NCBI GenBank assembly: GCA_964412105.1
Contig: CAYPNM010000015.1
Location: 1 to 64,000 of the forward strand
Direction: 5' to 3'
Length of the DNA stretch: 64,000 bases
Source: JAKAGZ01 sp964412105
GTDB taxonomy: Bacteria > Bacteroidota > Ignavibacteria > Ignavibacteriales > Ignavibacteriaceae
In this document: positions 26,461-35,016 of the stretch, in pieces
How positions within the stretch are numbered: position 1 is the first letter of the stretch
Layout of the letters: each line of letters starts with the position of its first letter
The notes under the pieces: generated by a model
What the model saw: the letters and a program-made list of their open reading frames with translations, nothing else
What the model was told of the DNA's origin: nothing
Database searches by the model: none
Made by a program: the position numbers and the translations under genes

Positions 26461-26483
26461 GGGTTATTTAAGAACCCGTTTTT
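26461..26483 (+). terminator. intrinsic-terminator-like hairpin at the head of the pyr leader
   Basis: GGGTT (26461-26465) pairs with AACCC (26473-26477) around a 7-base loop, followed by GTTTTT. It is short but has the right shape for a weak terminator or attenuator. It sits just before a strong ribosome site (AAGGAG 26495-26500). Confidence 0.45.
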
Positions 26484-26505
26484 AAGAATAAAAAAAGGAG
26501 CTGCT

Positions 26506-26859
26506 ATGACAAAGTTATTAACACAGCATATTGAAAATTTCCATGGTGAAATTGACGGTCAGCTTGCAATGGCTGAATTAGCCCTGCTGCTATATTACTG
26601 CCTTCGTCTCTTTGATGCTGAACAACATTCACGGTTTTTTATTTCTCTATTGAGTTTCCATATTATTAAAAATTTTTTTACAAATTTATCAATTGCGCCT
26701 TTACTTTTTAATGACTTTGATTTATGTTTACTCAAATTAAAATTAACCTTTAAATCTATCCGGAGAGATAGGAAAGGAAGTATGAAATCAAAAAATATCA
26801 AATCAGTTTATAACCTCCACGGAGAAATCTTAGGAGGATTTTTTGTATATGGGCATTAA
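26506..26859 (+). CDS. open leader frame upstream of and overlapping pyrR (117 codons), doubtful
   Basis: ATG 26506 has a very good Shine-Dalgarno (AAGGAG, 5 bases upstream), and the frame runs 117 codons to a stop inside the first codons of pyrR. The N-terminal 38 residues (HGEIDGQLAMAELALLLYY) look like a normal helix. The rest is Phe/Leu/Ile-rich and spans the RNA hairpins at 26755 and 26814. It could be a translated leader coupled to pyrR, the remnant of a gene, or partly chance. No family is recognised. Confidence 0.35.
   Translation: MTKLLTQHIENFHGEIDGQLAMAELALLLYYCLRLFDAEQHSRFFISLLSFHIIKNFFTNLSIAPLLFNDFDLCLLKLKLTFKSIRRDRKGSMKSKNIKSVYNLHGEILGGFFVYGH
26755..26772 (+). promoter_or_regulatory. 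PyrR-binding-loop-like hairpin in the pyr leader
   Basis: TCTATC (26755-26760) pairs with GATAGG (26767-26772) and closes the hexaloop CGGAGA (26761-26766). The established PyrR RNA site has consensus ARUC-CNGNGA-GGYU. The loop here fits CNGNGA exactly, and the neighbouring pairs keep the R-Y and U-purine pattern. It lies about 80 bases upstream of pyrR, ahead of a terminator-like hairpin. PyrR-mediated attenuation is the likely mechanism, by analogy with Firmicutes. Confidence 0.6.
26814..26844 (+). terminator. attenuator-like hairpin masking the pyrR ribosome site
   Basis: CCTCC (26814-26818) pairs with GGAGG (26833-26837), followed by A and six T (26839-26844). The 3' arm is itself the Shine-Dalgarno of pyrR, so the hairpin could stop transcription, hide the ribosome site, or both. 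The stem is only five pairs. Confidence 0.5.
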
Positions 26860-27391
26860 ATCAAAAATAGTCGATTCAGAAGGGTTCACCAGGATCATTA
26901 CAAGGATTTCTCACGAAATCCTTGAAAAGAACAAAGGTTCTAAGGACCTCGTCTTAATGGGAATGCGCACAAGAGGTGAATTCCTTGGCAAAAGAATTCA
27001 GGAAAAGATTAAAGAAATCGAAGGGATTGAATTACCATTTGCCATTATTGATGTAACTCTTTACAGAGATGATTTCAGAACAAGACTAAAACAGCCTGAG
27101 GTTTCGGTCACCAATATCACTTTTGATATAACAGAAAAGAATATAATTCTTATAGATGACGTTTTGTATACCGGAAGAACTGTCAGGTCGGCGCTGGATG
27201 CTATTATGGATCTTGGCCGCCCGAATACAATTCAATTTGTTGTGCTTGTGGATCGCGGTCATCGTGAGCTTCCGATCAAAGCGGATTATGTCGGAAAGAA
27301 TATTCCGACTTCACTTAACGAAGAAATTAAAGTAAAAATGAGTGAAATAGATGGGGAAGATGCAGTTTATCTTATTGATTCAGAAAAATAA
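26849..27391 (+). CDS. pyrR: pyr operon regulator PyrR / uracil phosphoribosyltransferase
   Basis: PyrR binds UMP and pyr mRNA to control attenuation, and often also has uracil phosphoribosyltransferase activity. The 180-residue product has the PRTase fold, with the PRPP loop NIILIDDVLYTGRTVR and the PyrR-specific segments RISHEILEKNKG, LMGMRTRGEFL and VDRGHRELPIKADYVGKNIPTS. ATG 26849 is chosen; TTG 26843 is also in frame and closer to AGGAGG (26832-26837). It is the first gene of pyrR-pyrB-pyrC, and its leader carries a matching binding-loop hairpin, which supports autoregulation. Confidence 0.94.
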   Translation: MGIKSKIVDSEGFTRIITRISHEILEKNKGSKDLVLMGMRTRGEFLGKRIQEKIKEIEGIELPFAIIDVTLYRDDFRTRLKQPEVSVTNITFDITEKNIILIDDVLYTGRTVRSALDAIMDLGRPNTIQFVVLVDRGHRELPIKADYVGKNIPTSLNEEIKVKMSEIDGEDAVYLIDSEK

Positions 27392-27402
27392 TTCAGGAAA
27401 AT

Positions 27403-28323
27403 ATGCCTTTATCTAACCGACATTTATTAGGTCTGCAGGGGGTTCCGAGAGAAGATATTCAATTAATACTCGATACTACTAAAACTTTCAGAGAAGTTCT
27501 TGAAAGGCCGATCAAAAAAGTTCCTACTTTGCAGGGGAAGACGGTAGTCAATTTGTTTTTTGAGAATTCAACACGAACAAGAATTTCTTTTGAGCTGGCT
27601 GAAAAAAGACTCTCCGCAGATTCGATTAATTTTTCAGCTTCGACGAGCAGTGTAAGCAAGGGTGAAACTTTTAAAGACACCATCCGGAATATTGAAGCGA
27701 TGAAAGTTGATATGGTTGTCGTTCGTCATTCTGCCGCCGGAACTCCTCAGTTTTTAACCCAGATTAGTAACGCGAATATAATCAATGCAGGAGATGGAAT
27801 TCACGAACATCCCACTCAGGCTTTGCTTGATATGTATTCCATCCAGGAAAAGCTTGGGAAAATCGAAGGGCTCAAAGTCTGCATAGTGGGAGATATTGCA
27901 CACAGCAGGGTCGCGCTTTCAAATATTTATGGACTCATTACGATGGGCGCGAAGGTAACTGTCTGCGGACCGTCAACTATGATCCCAAGGTTTATCCGCG
28001 ATCTTGGGGTGGAAGTGATCTATAATATTGATGAGGCCATTCAGGAAAACGATGTTTTAAATGTCTTAAGAATACAACTTGAAAGGAAGGCGCGTGAGTA
28101 CTTTCCCTCAATCAGGGAATATGCCACATTTTTCGGAATCACTGAAGAAAGACTGGAAAAAAACGGTAAAGATATTTTAATAATGCATCCTGGTCCTATT
28201 AACAGGGGTGTTGAATTATCTTCTGCAGTCGCCGATGGATTAAACCAAATAATTTTGAAGCAGGTCACTAATGGAGTAGCCATAAGAATGGCCGTGCTGT
28301 ATTTACTGGGTACAATGAATTAA
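27403..28323 (+). CDS. pyrB: aspartate carbamoyltransferase catalytic subunit
   Basis: PyrB condenses carbamoyl phosphate and aspartate, the first committed step of pyrimidine synthesis. The 306-residue protein has the carbamoyl-phosphate motif STRTR at residues 56-60, the HPTQALLDMYS motif and the aspartate-binding region MHPGPINRGVEL. No pyrI regulatory subunit follows, so control is likely through PyrR rather than allosteric subunits. It starts 11 bases after pyrR and pyrC follows 10 bases later. Confidence 0.97.
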   Translation: MPLSNRHLLGLQGVPREDIQLILDTTKTFREVLERPIKKVPTLQGKTVVNLFFENSTRTRISFELAEKRLSADSINFSASTSSVSKGETFKDTIRNIEAMKVDMVVVRHSAAGTPQFLTQISNANIINAGDGIHEHPTQALLDMYSIQEKLGKIEGLKVCIVGDIAHSRVALSNIYGLITMGAKVTVCGPSTMIPRFIRDLGVEVIYNIDEAIQENDVLNVLRIQLERKAREYFPSIREYATFFGITEERLEKNGKDILIMHPGPINRGVELSSAVADGLNQIILKQVTNGVAIRMAVLYLLGTMN

Positions 28324-28333
28324 TGGAATTGAA

Positions 28334-29629
28334 ATGAAAGTAATCTTAAAAAATGTAAATATTCTGAACCCTGACCAGAAGCTTAACGAAAAAAATACAA
28401 ATATTCTTTTAAGCGAAGGCAGGATAGTAAAGATTGGTGAATTAAATTCTGAAGATACCAAAGGTGAAATAAAGGAATTCGATTTATCAGGGAAATATAT
28501 CGTTCCTGGATTTTTTGATATGCATGTTCATCTCCGTGAACCGGGAAGAGAAGATGAAGAAACAGTAATTACTGGCTGTCAGAGTGCAGCCAGCGGTGGT
28601 TTTACCGGTTTGGCCTGTATGCCGAATACTGAGCCGGCAATTGATTCAGCTGAGGTAGTTTCATTAATAAAAAAGCAGGCTGCTAATCAACTGGTTGATG
28701 TCTTTGTGATTGCCGCCGCTACTCTCGGCAGAAAGGGTGAAGTTATTACTCCGATGGCTGAATTAAAAGAATCAGGTGTGGTCGGATTTTCGGATGACGG
28801 CGTTGCGATTAAAACTGCGGCGATACTTAGACGCGCTATGGAATATTCAGGAATGTATAATCTCCCGATAATTGAACATTGTGAGGATGAAACTTTGGCA
28901 GGTGGGGCAATGAATGAAGGCGTAAATTCTACCAGGCTTGGTTTGCCGCCTGTTCCATCGGTAGCGGAAGATTTGATAGTCAGCAGGGATATTCTTATGG
29001 CTGAATACACAGGTGGTAAAATCCATATAGCACATATAAGCACAAAAAAATCTGTTGAAATGGTTCGGCAGTCCAAAAAGAATGGAATAAAAGTTACTGC
29101 CGAAGTTACTCCGCATCATTTTTCTCTGACTGATGATTATATCAGAACTTACGATACTAATTACAAAATGAATCCCCCTTTAAGGACAAAAGATGATGTT
29201 GAAGAAATATTAAAAGGCTTAAAAGACGGTACGATTGATTGTATAGCCAGTGATCACGCCCCTCATTCCGCGGAAGAAAAGGAAGTGGAATTTGAATTTG
29301 CACCGAATGGTATAATTGGACTTGAAACGGAGATTGGGGTCGCTTTAACCGATCTTTATCACAAAAAGGTCCTGACTCTCGAACAGTTAATCGAAAAAAT
29401 GTCTATCAACCCCAGGAAAATATTGAACATCCCGGTTCCTAAAATTCAGGTTGGTGAAAATGCTAATTTCACTATTCTGGACCCTGATGAAGTATGGACG
29501 GTTGATCTCAATAAATTTAAGAGCAAATCACGGAATTCTCCTTTCAATAAAAGGCTGCTGACTGGCAGGGCTGTAGGGGTAATAAATAAGAATAATATGT
29601 ATTTTGATGGCCAGTTTTTGGCTATTTAG
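28334..29629 (+). CDS. pyrC: dihydroorotase
   Basis: This enzyme closes carbamoyl aspartate to dihydroorotate. The 431-residue protein is a class I dihydroorotase with metal ligands in DMHVHLREPG, further ligands in IIEHCED and HIAHIS, and the C-terminal ASDHAPH motif carrying the catalytic Asp. Length is typical. It is the last gene of the operon; no terminator is evident in the 136 bases before the next gene. Confidence 0.96.
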   Translation: MKVILKNVNILNPDQKLNEKNTNILLSEGRIVKIGELNSEDTKGEIKEFDLSGKYIVPGFFDMHVHLREPGREDEETVITGCQSAASGGFTGLACMPNTEPAIDSAEVVSLIKKQAANQLVDVFVIAAATLGRKGEVITPMAELKESGVVGFSDDGVAIKTAAILRRAMEYSGMYNLPIIEHCEDETLAGGAMNEGVNSTRLGLPPVPSVAEDLIVSRDILMAEYTGGKIHIAHISTKKSVEMVRQSKKNGIKVTAEVTPHHFSLTDDYIRTYDTNYKMNPPLRTKDDVEEILKGLKDGTIDCIASDHAPHSAEEKEVEFEFAPNGIIGLETEIGVALTDLYHKKVLTLEQLIEKMSINPRKILNIPVPKIQVGENANFTILDPDEVWTVDLNKFKSKSRNSPFNKRLLTGRAVGVINKNNMYFDGQFLAI

Positions 29630-29765
29630 TATACTTTATTTCATACATATCTTGTCTATTAAACTCTACAATAAGCTATTATATCATTTGATTATTTGCT
29701 AAAATAAGTCATTCCGGGCGGCATTCATTTTGACTTACTCTTATTGAAAACTTATGGTGATTAAA

Positions 29766-30575
29766 ATGAAAACAAAAATACTATTATTAAGTCTTTTAAC
29801 AGCTTTAACTTTTACTGCTTGTAGGGTTCATGTTAATGATGCTTATTATATGGATACAACTCCTCCGGCCCCTCCAACCGGTATAGTAGCGATAAACGGC
29901 GATAACAGTGTTGACCTTTCCTGGTATCCGAACAGGGAATCGGATGTTGCTGGTTATAATGTATATTATGCCTACTCTTATCAGGGTAAATATACTTTAA
30001 TTGGTTCTACCGGCAAGACTTATTTCACCGATTACGGAGCGGTCAATGGTGATACTTACTATTATGCTGTTACCGCTTATGATTTCAATGGTAATGAAAG
30101 TGATTTAAGCTATGATGTAGTTTATTCCACACCTCGCCCTGAAGGATTCAATCAATCAATATTTGATTACAGGACTTATCCTGATCTTGGTGGATATTCA
30201 TTCACAACTTATAGCACCGTACCGTATGATGATACAGAATCAGATTTCTTCTATGAGAATTACAACGGAACATATTATCTGGATGTATGGGACGATAGCG
30301 ATATTCAGGATATGGGATACACAAATAGTATTTATGATATACCTTATGCTCCGACTTCTGGTTGGTCACCGTCTAAAGATGCCTTCGCAATTGCCGGCCA
30401 TACTTATGTTATATGGACATGGGATGACCACTATGCCAAGATTAGGGTTAAGTCAGTTACATCAGAAGGAGTTACATTTGACTGGGCGTTCCAGTTGGTT
30501 GCCGGAAACAGGCAGTTGAAACAGACCAGCAAGCCAAAAGAGAGAGGAATACTGAAAAGTTCAATAACAAGATAA
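29766..30575 (+). CDS. lipoprotein with fibronectin type III domain
   Basis: From ATG 29766 the product has a signal peptide and lipobox-like TFTAC, with Cys19 as the predicted lipidated residue. Residues about 32-115 form a fibronectin type III domain (PPAPPTGIVAINGDNSVDLSW, then GYNVYYAYS and YYYAVTAYDFNGNES). The C-terminal half is Tyr/Asp-rich with no known domain. An upstream in-frame ATG at 29754 lacks a better ribosome site. It is an exported, probably outer-membrane protein of unknown role. A strong palindrome follows its stop. Confidence 0.75.
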   Translation: MKTKILLLSLLTALTFTACRVHVNDAYYMDTTPPAPPTGIVAINGDNSVDLSWYPNRESDVAGYNVYYAYSYQGKYTLIGSTGKTYFTDYGAVNGDTYYYAVTAYDFNGNESDLSYDVVYSTPRPEGFNQSIFDYRTYPDLGGYSFTTYSTVPYDDTESDFFYENYNGTYYLDVWDDSDIQDMGYTNSIYDIPYAPTSGWSPSKDAFAIAGHTYVIWTWDDHYAKIRVKSVTSEGVTFDWAFQLVAGNRQLKQTSKPKERGILKSSITR

Positions 30576-30595
30576 ATTGAACTGCCGGATACTTT

Positions 30596-30629
30596 AATGG
30601 GAGTAAATCTATATAGATTTACTCCCATT
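30596..30629. terminator. 34-bp perfect palindrome, likely terminator
   Basis: Positions 30596-30612 are the exact reverse complement of 30613-30629, with no mismatch. The centre is TATATA, and the core arm is TGGGAGTAAATCTA. It lies 21 bases after the FN3 lipoprotein stop and ends in ATTTATT. An RNA hairpin terminator is the simplest reading, although a DNA operator for a dimeric protein upstream of the next gene is possible. Confidence 0.6.
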
Positions 30630-30662
30630 TATTAAGTAAATTTATATAAGTGATGATTTTCG

Positions 30663-31160
30663 ATGAAAAAAACATTAAGAAACATATTACCTATCACTTT
30701 TATCCTGTGCTTTTCTCTCTTTGCTCAAAATAAACCCCATAATTACAAAAACCCAAAGACTAGTAATCAGAAACTGATTAATCTTGGTGAGCAGGATACA
30801 AACACCTCTGTCAGAGAAAATAAAGTAATCAATTCAATAAAAAAAATTGAAACTGCAATTGCAAACAGAGATATAGAATCGTTATCTGACCACCTTGGAT
30901 CGCAGACATATCTAAACCTCCCAAATGGGATAAGTGGTTATTATTCAGCTAACCAGGCTTATTTTGTACTGGATGACTTTTTAAAAACTTATAGGATAAC
31001 TTCATTCAGCTTTGATGAAATTAATACTAATTCGAATACTCCTTTTGCTACAGGAAATTATGAATATGATTTGAAAGGTAATCGAAATTCAGCCAGAATC
31101 TATCTGCAATTGCGAAACACAGGCAAAGGATGGAAAATAAATCAAATCACTATAAATTGA
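30663..31160 (+). CDS. exported DUF4783-like protein
   Basis: The 165-residue product has a signal peptide (residues 1-21, ending FSLFAQ). Its C-terminal half (INSIKKIETAIANRD, then YYSANQAYFVLDDFLKTYRI and GKGWKINQITIN) has the NTF2-like pattern of DUF4783 proteins of the Bacteroidota and relatives, which are of unknown function. It is separated by four bases from the histidine kinase, so the two are probably co-transcribed. A periplasmic accessory role to the kinase is speculative. Confidence 0.7.
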   Translation: MKKTLRNILPITFILCFSLFAQNKPHNYKNPKTSNQKLINLGEQDTNTSVRENKVINSIKKIETAIANRDIESLSDHLGSQTYLNLPNGISGYYSANQAYFVLDDFLKTYRITSFSFDEINTNSNTPFATGNYEYDLKGNRNSARIYLQLRNTGKGWKINQITIN

Positions 31161-31164
31161 TTGA

Positions 31165-34100
31165 ATGAATACGAGTTTTCTTAAGAGATTTGAGGACGAT
31201 AGAAAATATTTTACTATCGTCCTTTTTATTTTAGCCCTGATCTTTTTAACGGGGATCTTTGCTCCCGTTTTAGTCCAAAATACCAGTGATAAATGGTCCG
31301 GCAAACTTGATGATAAAATCGTTGATATCCAGACATCGGTAAATTCAATATTCTCAGCAAAGGAATCCACACTTATTTCAGTTAAAAATGCACTTGCAAA
31401 TAAAATCAGGTCGGCATTAAGTCAATCAAATTCAACTTACGGAACCTTAATAAAACTTATAAACGGTCCGCCTTATGAAAATTATTCAATAGAGGTGCTG
31501 GCGCCCAACGGTAGAATGATTGGCTGGAATGATAAAATTGCGGTAAAAACGGTTGATATTTTGCCCTTGTCGTTCCCTGCGGGACAGGTACATTTTTATC
31601 GTTCCGATCTTGTGACCTATCTGACCGTTACGGATACTTTACTTATTGATAATGATCAGTTCTATTTTACTGTCAGCACAGCTATTGAAAAAAATTATGA
31701 ACTTCAGAACAATTACTATAAAGAAATAAATTTTACGAAGGAACTCTCAGATAAATTCTCTACGCAATTTTCGATAGAATACTCTCCTTTCGGGTCGCTG
31801 TCTCGGGATGGCAGAAAGTATTCTTTTGATCTGCTCAATAATAAAAACAATAAAATTGCAACAATCACTTTTCTAAAGCCTACACTCGAGACTGCACTGA
31901 ATTCAATCAAAACCCTTGCTGCGCAAGTACAATCAGGATTGGTTTTCTTATGTATAATTTTTCTTGGAATAGGATTTAAGAGAGAATATAAATCTATAAA
32001 ATCCAGGCTCCTGAGGTTTTTTATATTTGTTTTTTATTGTGCAATATTCAGAGCTGCTATATATCTTTTGAATTTTCCGGGCAGCCTTATAAACAGTTCA
32101 ATAACTGATCCGGCTTATTTTTCATCGACTTTTGGTGGTGGAATAGTTAGATCGCCCGTAGAATTTTTTATCACAGCAGTTTTTTTACTGTTAATAGCAA
32201 TTAAGGCATATTCGTTTTCGCTGGACTATTTCAAATCAGAGTCTGCTAACGACAGATTAAAGTATGTAAAGCCGCTTCTGGTCCTGCCCCTGATATTTCT
32301 GTTTTTTATCACGTTCAGATCATTGAATGCTTCTATCAGAAGTATAATTTTTGACTCTACTCTAAGGTATTTTAAAGAACCGAATCTGATACCTAGTTTC
32401 CCATCACTGGTGATGAGCTTAAATACCTTGTTGTTTAGCCTTTCTGTTGTGCTGATGTTGATAGTGTTCATTGTATTGATGGTAGAATTCCTTGGAATAA
32501 AAAATTCCAAACGGGCAGGGTTTTATTTTGTTATTCTGTTTGTAGTAATTGAAGCATTGGGGATTGGATATATTTTTATTCAAAATACACCGCTTATCAC
32601 TCCGGTATTTAGCATTATAATTGTCGCGCTTATCTTCTTTGTAAGTTATATAGTCTGTCTAGTTGAAATTAGTATCCCTGCTTATAATTATGTTTTTGCT
32701 ACCCTGATTGCTTCAGTGATATCAATAACTCTTTTAAACTACTTTAACCTTGAGCTTGAGAGAGAATCTCTCAAAACAACTGCTTTTGAAGTAAACAGGT
32801 CAAATGAGAACTTGTTGCAGTTCTTTTTAAATGAGACACTTTCAAATGCTGAGAAAGACAATCAATTAAAAAGATCCTTTTCATTATTGAGCACTAATTA
32901 TTATGCGGAAGCGTTTATATTATGGAGTAACAGTCCGTTACAAAAGGAATCCCTCAATTCGTCCATAGTGATATTTGATAAAGACTTTAATGCAGTGGGC
33001 CATTTCTCGGTAGGTGTGGAAGATGATATTAAGTATTTGCAAAAATTAAAAGACAGTGCCTCTGATACTTTACAAATTTCCAGAGTTCAACCTGATAGCG
33101 GGAAGACTCTCTATATTGGCCTTGCTCCGATTAAGGAAAGGGGAATAATTATAGGGTATGTTTCAGCAGCTATTAATGAGAACATCCTAAATATTTGGGA
33201 CAATAATATTCCTGAGTTCCTTCGATCCAATAAAAATATAATTAATTCCGTAATTGATCCCCAGCAGTTGATGATTTATGAGTTCTCTGATAATAATTTG
33301 ACAAAGGTTTACGGGGACATTTATCCCTCACTTGATCAGATTAGGCCTATAATAAATGCCAAATTCTCATCTGACAACGAAGCATGGCTTAATCTGTTAT
33401 TAAATAATGAGAACTATTTAACATATGCTTACAAAACTCAGGTGGATGGACAGACCAAATTAACAGCAGTCTCTGTTCTGGAAAAAGACATTTCCTGGAA
33501 TCTGTATAATTTTTTCAAAATTTTCATTGTTCACAGCATATTTATAATCCTGCTGTTTATCATAATTTTTATTCTACAGCTAAAAAATTTCAAATACAGC
33601 TTCAGGACTCAATTGCTGATCGCATTTCTTGTTATTTCCATAATACCGGTTATTATTCTGGCTGTTTACAACAGACAGATAATAAAGGAAAAAACACAGG
33701 AGGCTATTTTAAAGGAACTAAACGTAAGATCCGATTTTGTTGAAAATCATATTCGGGTTCAAATCAAAAATGATAACGGGAAAGAAATAGATGATATCTT
33801 TAAACACGCCGGCAATGAGCTGGGGATATCGTTTTCCATTTACGAAGGGACTACCCAGATTTTTAATTCGAAGGATCAGTATTATAAAGCCGGCTTATTC
33901 AGTGAAAAGCTCGATCCGGAAGCCTACTACCAGATGGATTACCTTAATTACAGAGTATTTCTGGATAAGGAAAATCTGGACAATTATCCTTATAACATAA
34001 TTTATAAAAAAACAGATATTAACGGGAGGAATTTTATTATTAGTGTAAATGATGCATTCAATAAAATACAATTATCATATTCAGTCGTCGATGTGGATGT

Positions 34101-35016
34101 CTTCCTTTTTGGTATCTATTCATTTGCAACTATCCTTATAATTATCTTAAGCACTTTTCTGGCAAACAGAATTTCCCTTCCGATAAGAAGGCTGACCAAG
34201 GCAACAGAATCTATAGCGCATGGTGATTTTAATGTCGAGATAAACAACAATCAAAAAGGAGAGATTAAAGATCTGCTTGATGGATTTAATTTAATGACAA
34301 GAGAGTTACAAAAGAATCAGATCGAACTGGCTGAACTGGAAAGAGAGAATGCCTGGAAGGAAATGGCCAAACAAGTAGCGCACGAAATCAAAAATCCATT
34401 GACGCCTATGAAGCTGGCTGTTCAGCAGCTTGTTATATCGTATAAAGAAAAGAATAAAGATTTCGATAAAATGTTCAAAAAACTATCAACTACACTTCTG
34501 AACCAGATAGAAAATTTAAGTCAGATTGCAACTGAGTTTTCTCGCTTCGCAAGAATGCCTAATTACAAAATGGAAGAAGTAGATCTTGTACCGGTAGTAA
34601 ATGATACTGTAAACCTTTTTGTCGATGAAAATGTTGAAATAAACGTAAATACAAAATTAAATTACGCTAATGTCGAATCTGATAAAGTTCAGTTGCGGCG
34701 GTTAATTATAAATTTTATAAGAAATGCTATTCAGGCAAAATCATCAAAGATTGATATATCACTTGAGCAGTCTGATAAAAATATTAAAATCCTTATTTCA
34801 GACAATGGAACAGGTATACCGGAAAATTATCAGAGTAAAATATTTGAATCCAATTTTACTACTAAAGAAAAAGGTATGGGGCTGGGCTTGAAGTTAGCTA
34901 AAAGATTTATTGAGAGCTCAAAAGGTTCCATAGAGCTTATTGGATCTTCTGAGCTGGGTACTAAGTTTTTAATAACTATTCCGTTGTTATCATTTGGTAC
35001 AGGGAAAAAGAGCTGA
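31165..35016 (+). CDS. large membrane sensor histidine kinase, NtrY-like
   Basis: The 1283-residue protein has a first membrane segment at about 16-38 and an extracellular region to about 250. A cluster of helices follows to about 525, then a second exported region, helices near 783-830 and a final helix near 979-999. The cytoplasmic part has a HAMP linker (about 1000-1055), HisKA with VAHEIKNPLTPMK and phospho-acceptor His1073, and an ATPase domain with DNGTGIP at 1213 and GMGLGL near 1238. The kinase core resembles NtrY-type kinases. No response regulator gene is adjacent. It overlaps the helicase gene by one base. Confidence 0.88.
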   Translation: MNTSFLKRFEDDRKYFTIVLFILALIFLTGIFAPVLVQNTSDKWSGKLDDKIVDIQTSVNSIFSAKESTLISVKNALANKIRSALSQSNSTYGTLIKLINGPPYENYSIEVLAPNGRMIGWNDKIAVKTVDILPLSFPAGQVHFYRSDLVTYLTVTDTLLIDNDQFYFTVSTAIEKNYELQNNYYKEINFTKELSDKFSTQFSIEYSPFGSLSRDGRKYSFDLLNNKNNKIATITFLKPTLETALNSIKTLAAQVQSGLVFLCIIFLGIGFKREYKSIKSRLLRFFIFVFYCAIFRAAIYLLNFPGSLINSSITDPAYFSSTFGGGIVRSPVEFFITAVFLLLIAIKAYSFSLDYFKSESANDRLKYVKPLLVLPLIFLFFITFRSLNASIRSIIFDSTLRYFKEPNLIPSFPSLVMSLNTLLFSLSVVLMLIVFIVLMVEFLGIKNSKRAGFYFVILFVVIEALGIGYIFIQNTPLITPVFSIIIVALIFFVSYIVCLVEISIPAYNYVFATLIASVISITLLNYFNLELERESLKTTAFEVNRSNENLLQFFLNETLSNAEKDNQLKRSFSLLSTNYYAEAFILWSNSPLQKESLNSSIVIFDKDFNAVGHFSVGVEDDIKYLQKLKDSASDTLQISRVQPDSGKTLYIGLAPIKERGIIIGYVSAAINENILNIWDNNIPEFLRSNKNIINSVIDPQQLMIYEFSDNNLTKVYGDIYPSLDQIRPIINAKFSSDNEAWLNLLLNNENYLTYAYKTQVDGQTKLTAVSVLEKDISWNLYNFFKIFIVHSIFIILLFIIIFILQLKNFKYSFRTQLLIAFLVISIIPVIILAVYNRQIIKEKTQEAILKELNVRSDFVENHIRVQIKNDNGKEIDDIFKHAGNELGISFSIYEGTTQIFNSKDQYYKAGLFSEKLDPEAYYQMDYLNYRVFLDKENLDNYPYNIIYKKTDINGRNFIISVNDAFNKIQLSYSVVDVDVFLFGIYSFATILIIILSTFLANRISLPIRRLTKATESIAHGDFNVEINNNQKGEIKDLLDGFNLMTRELQKNQIELAELERENAWKEMAKQVAHEIKNPLTPMKLAVQQLVISYKEKNKDFDKMFKKLSTTLLNQIENLSQIATEFSRFARMPNYKMEEVDLVPVVNDTVNLFVDENVEINVNTKLNYANVESDKVQLRRLIINFIRNAIQAKSSKIDISLEQSDKNIKILISDNGTGIPENYQSKIFESNFTTKEKGMGLGLKLAKRFIESSKGSIELIGSSELGTKFLITIPLLSFGTGKKS

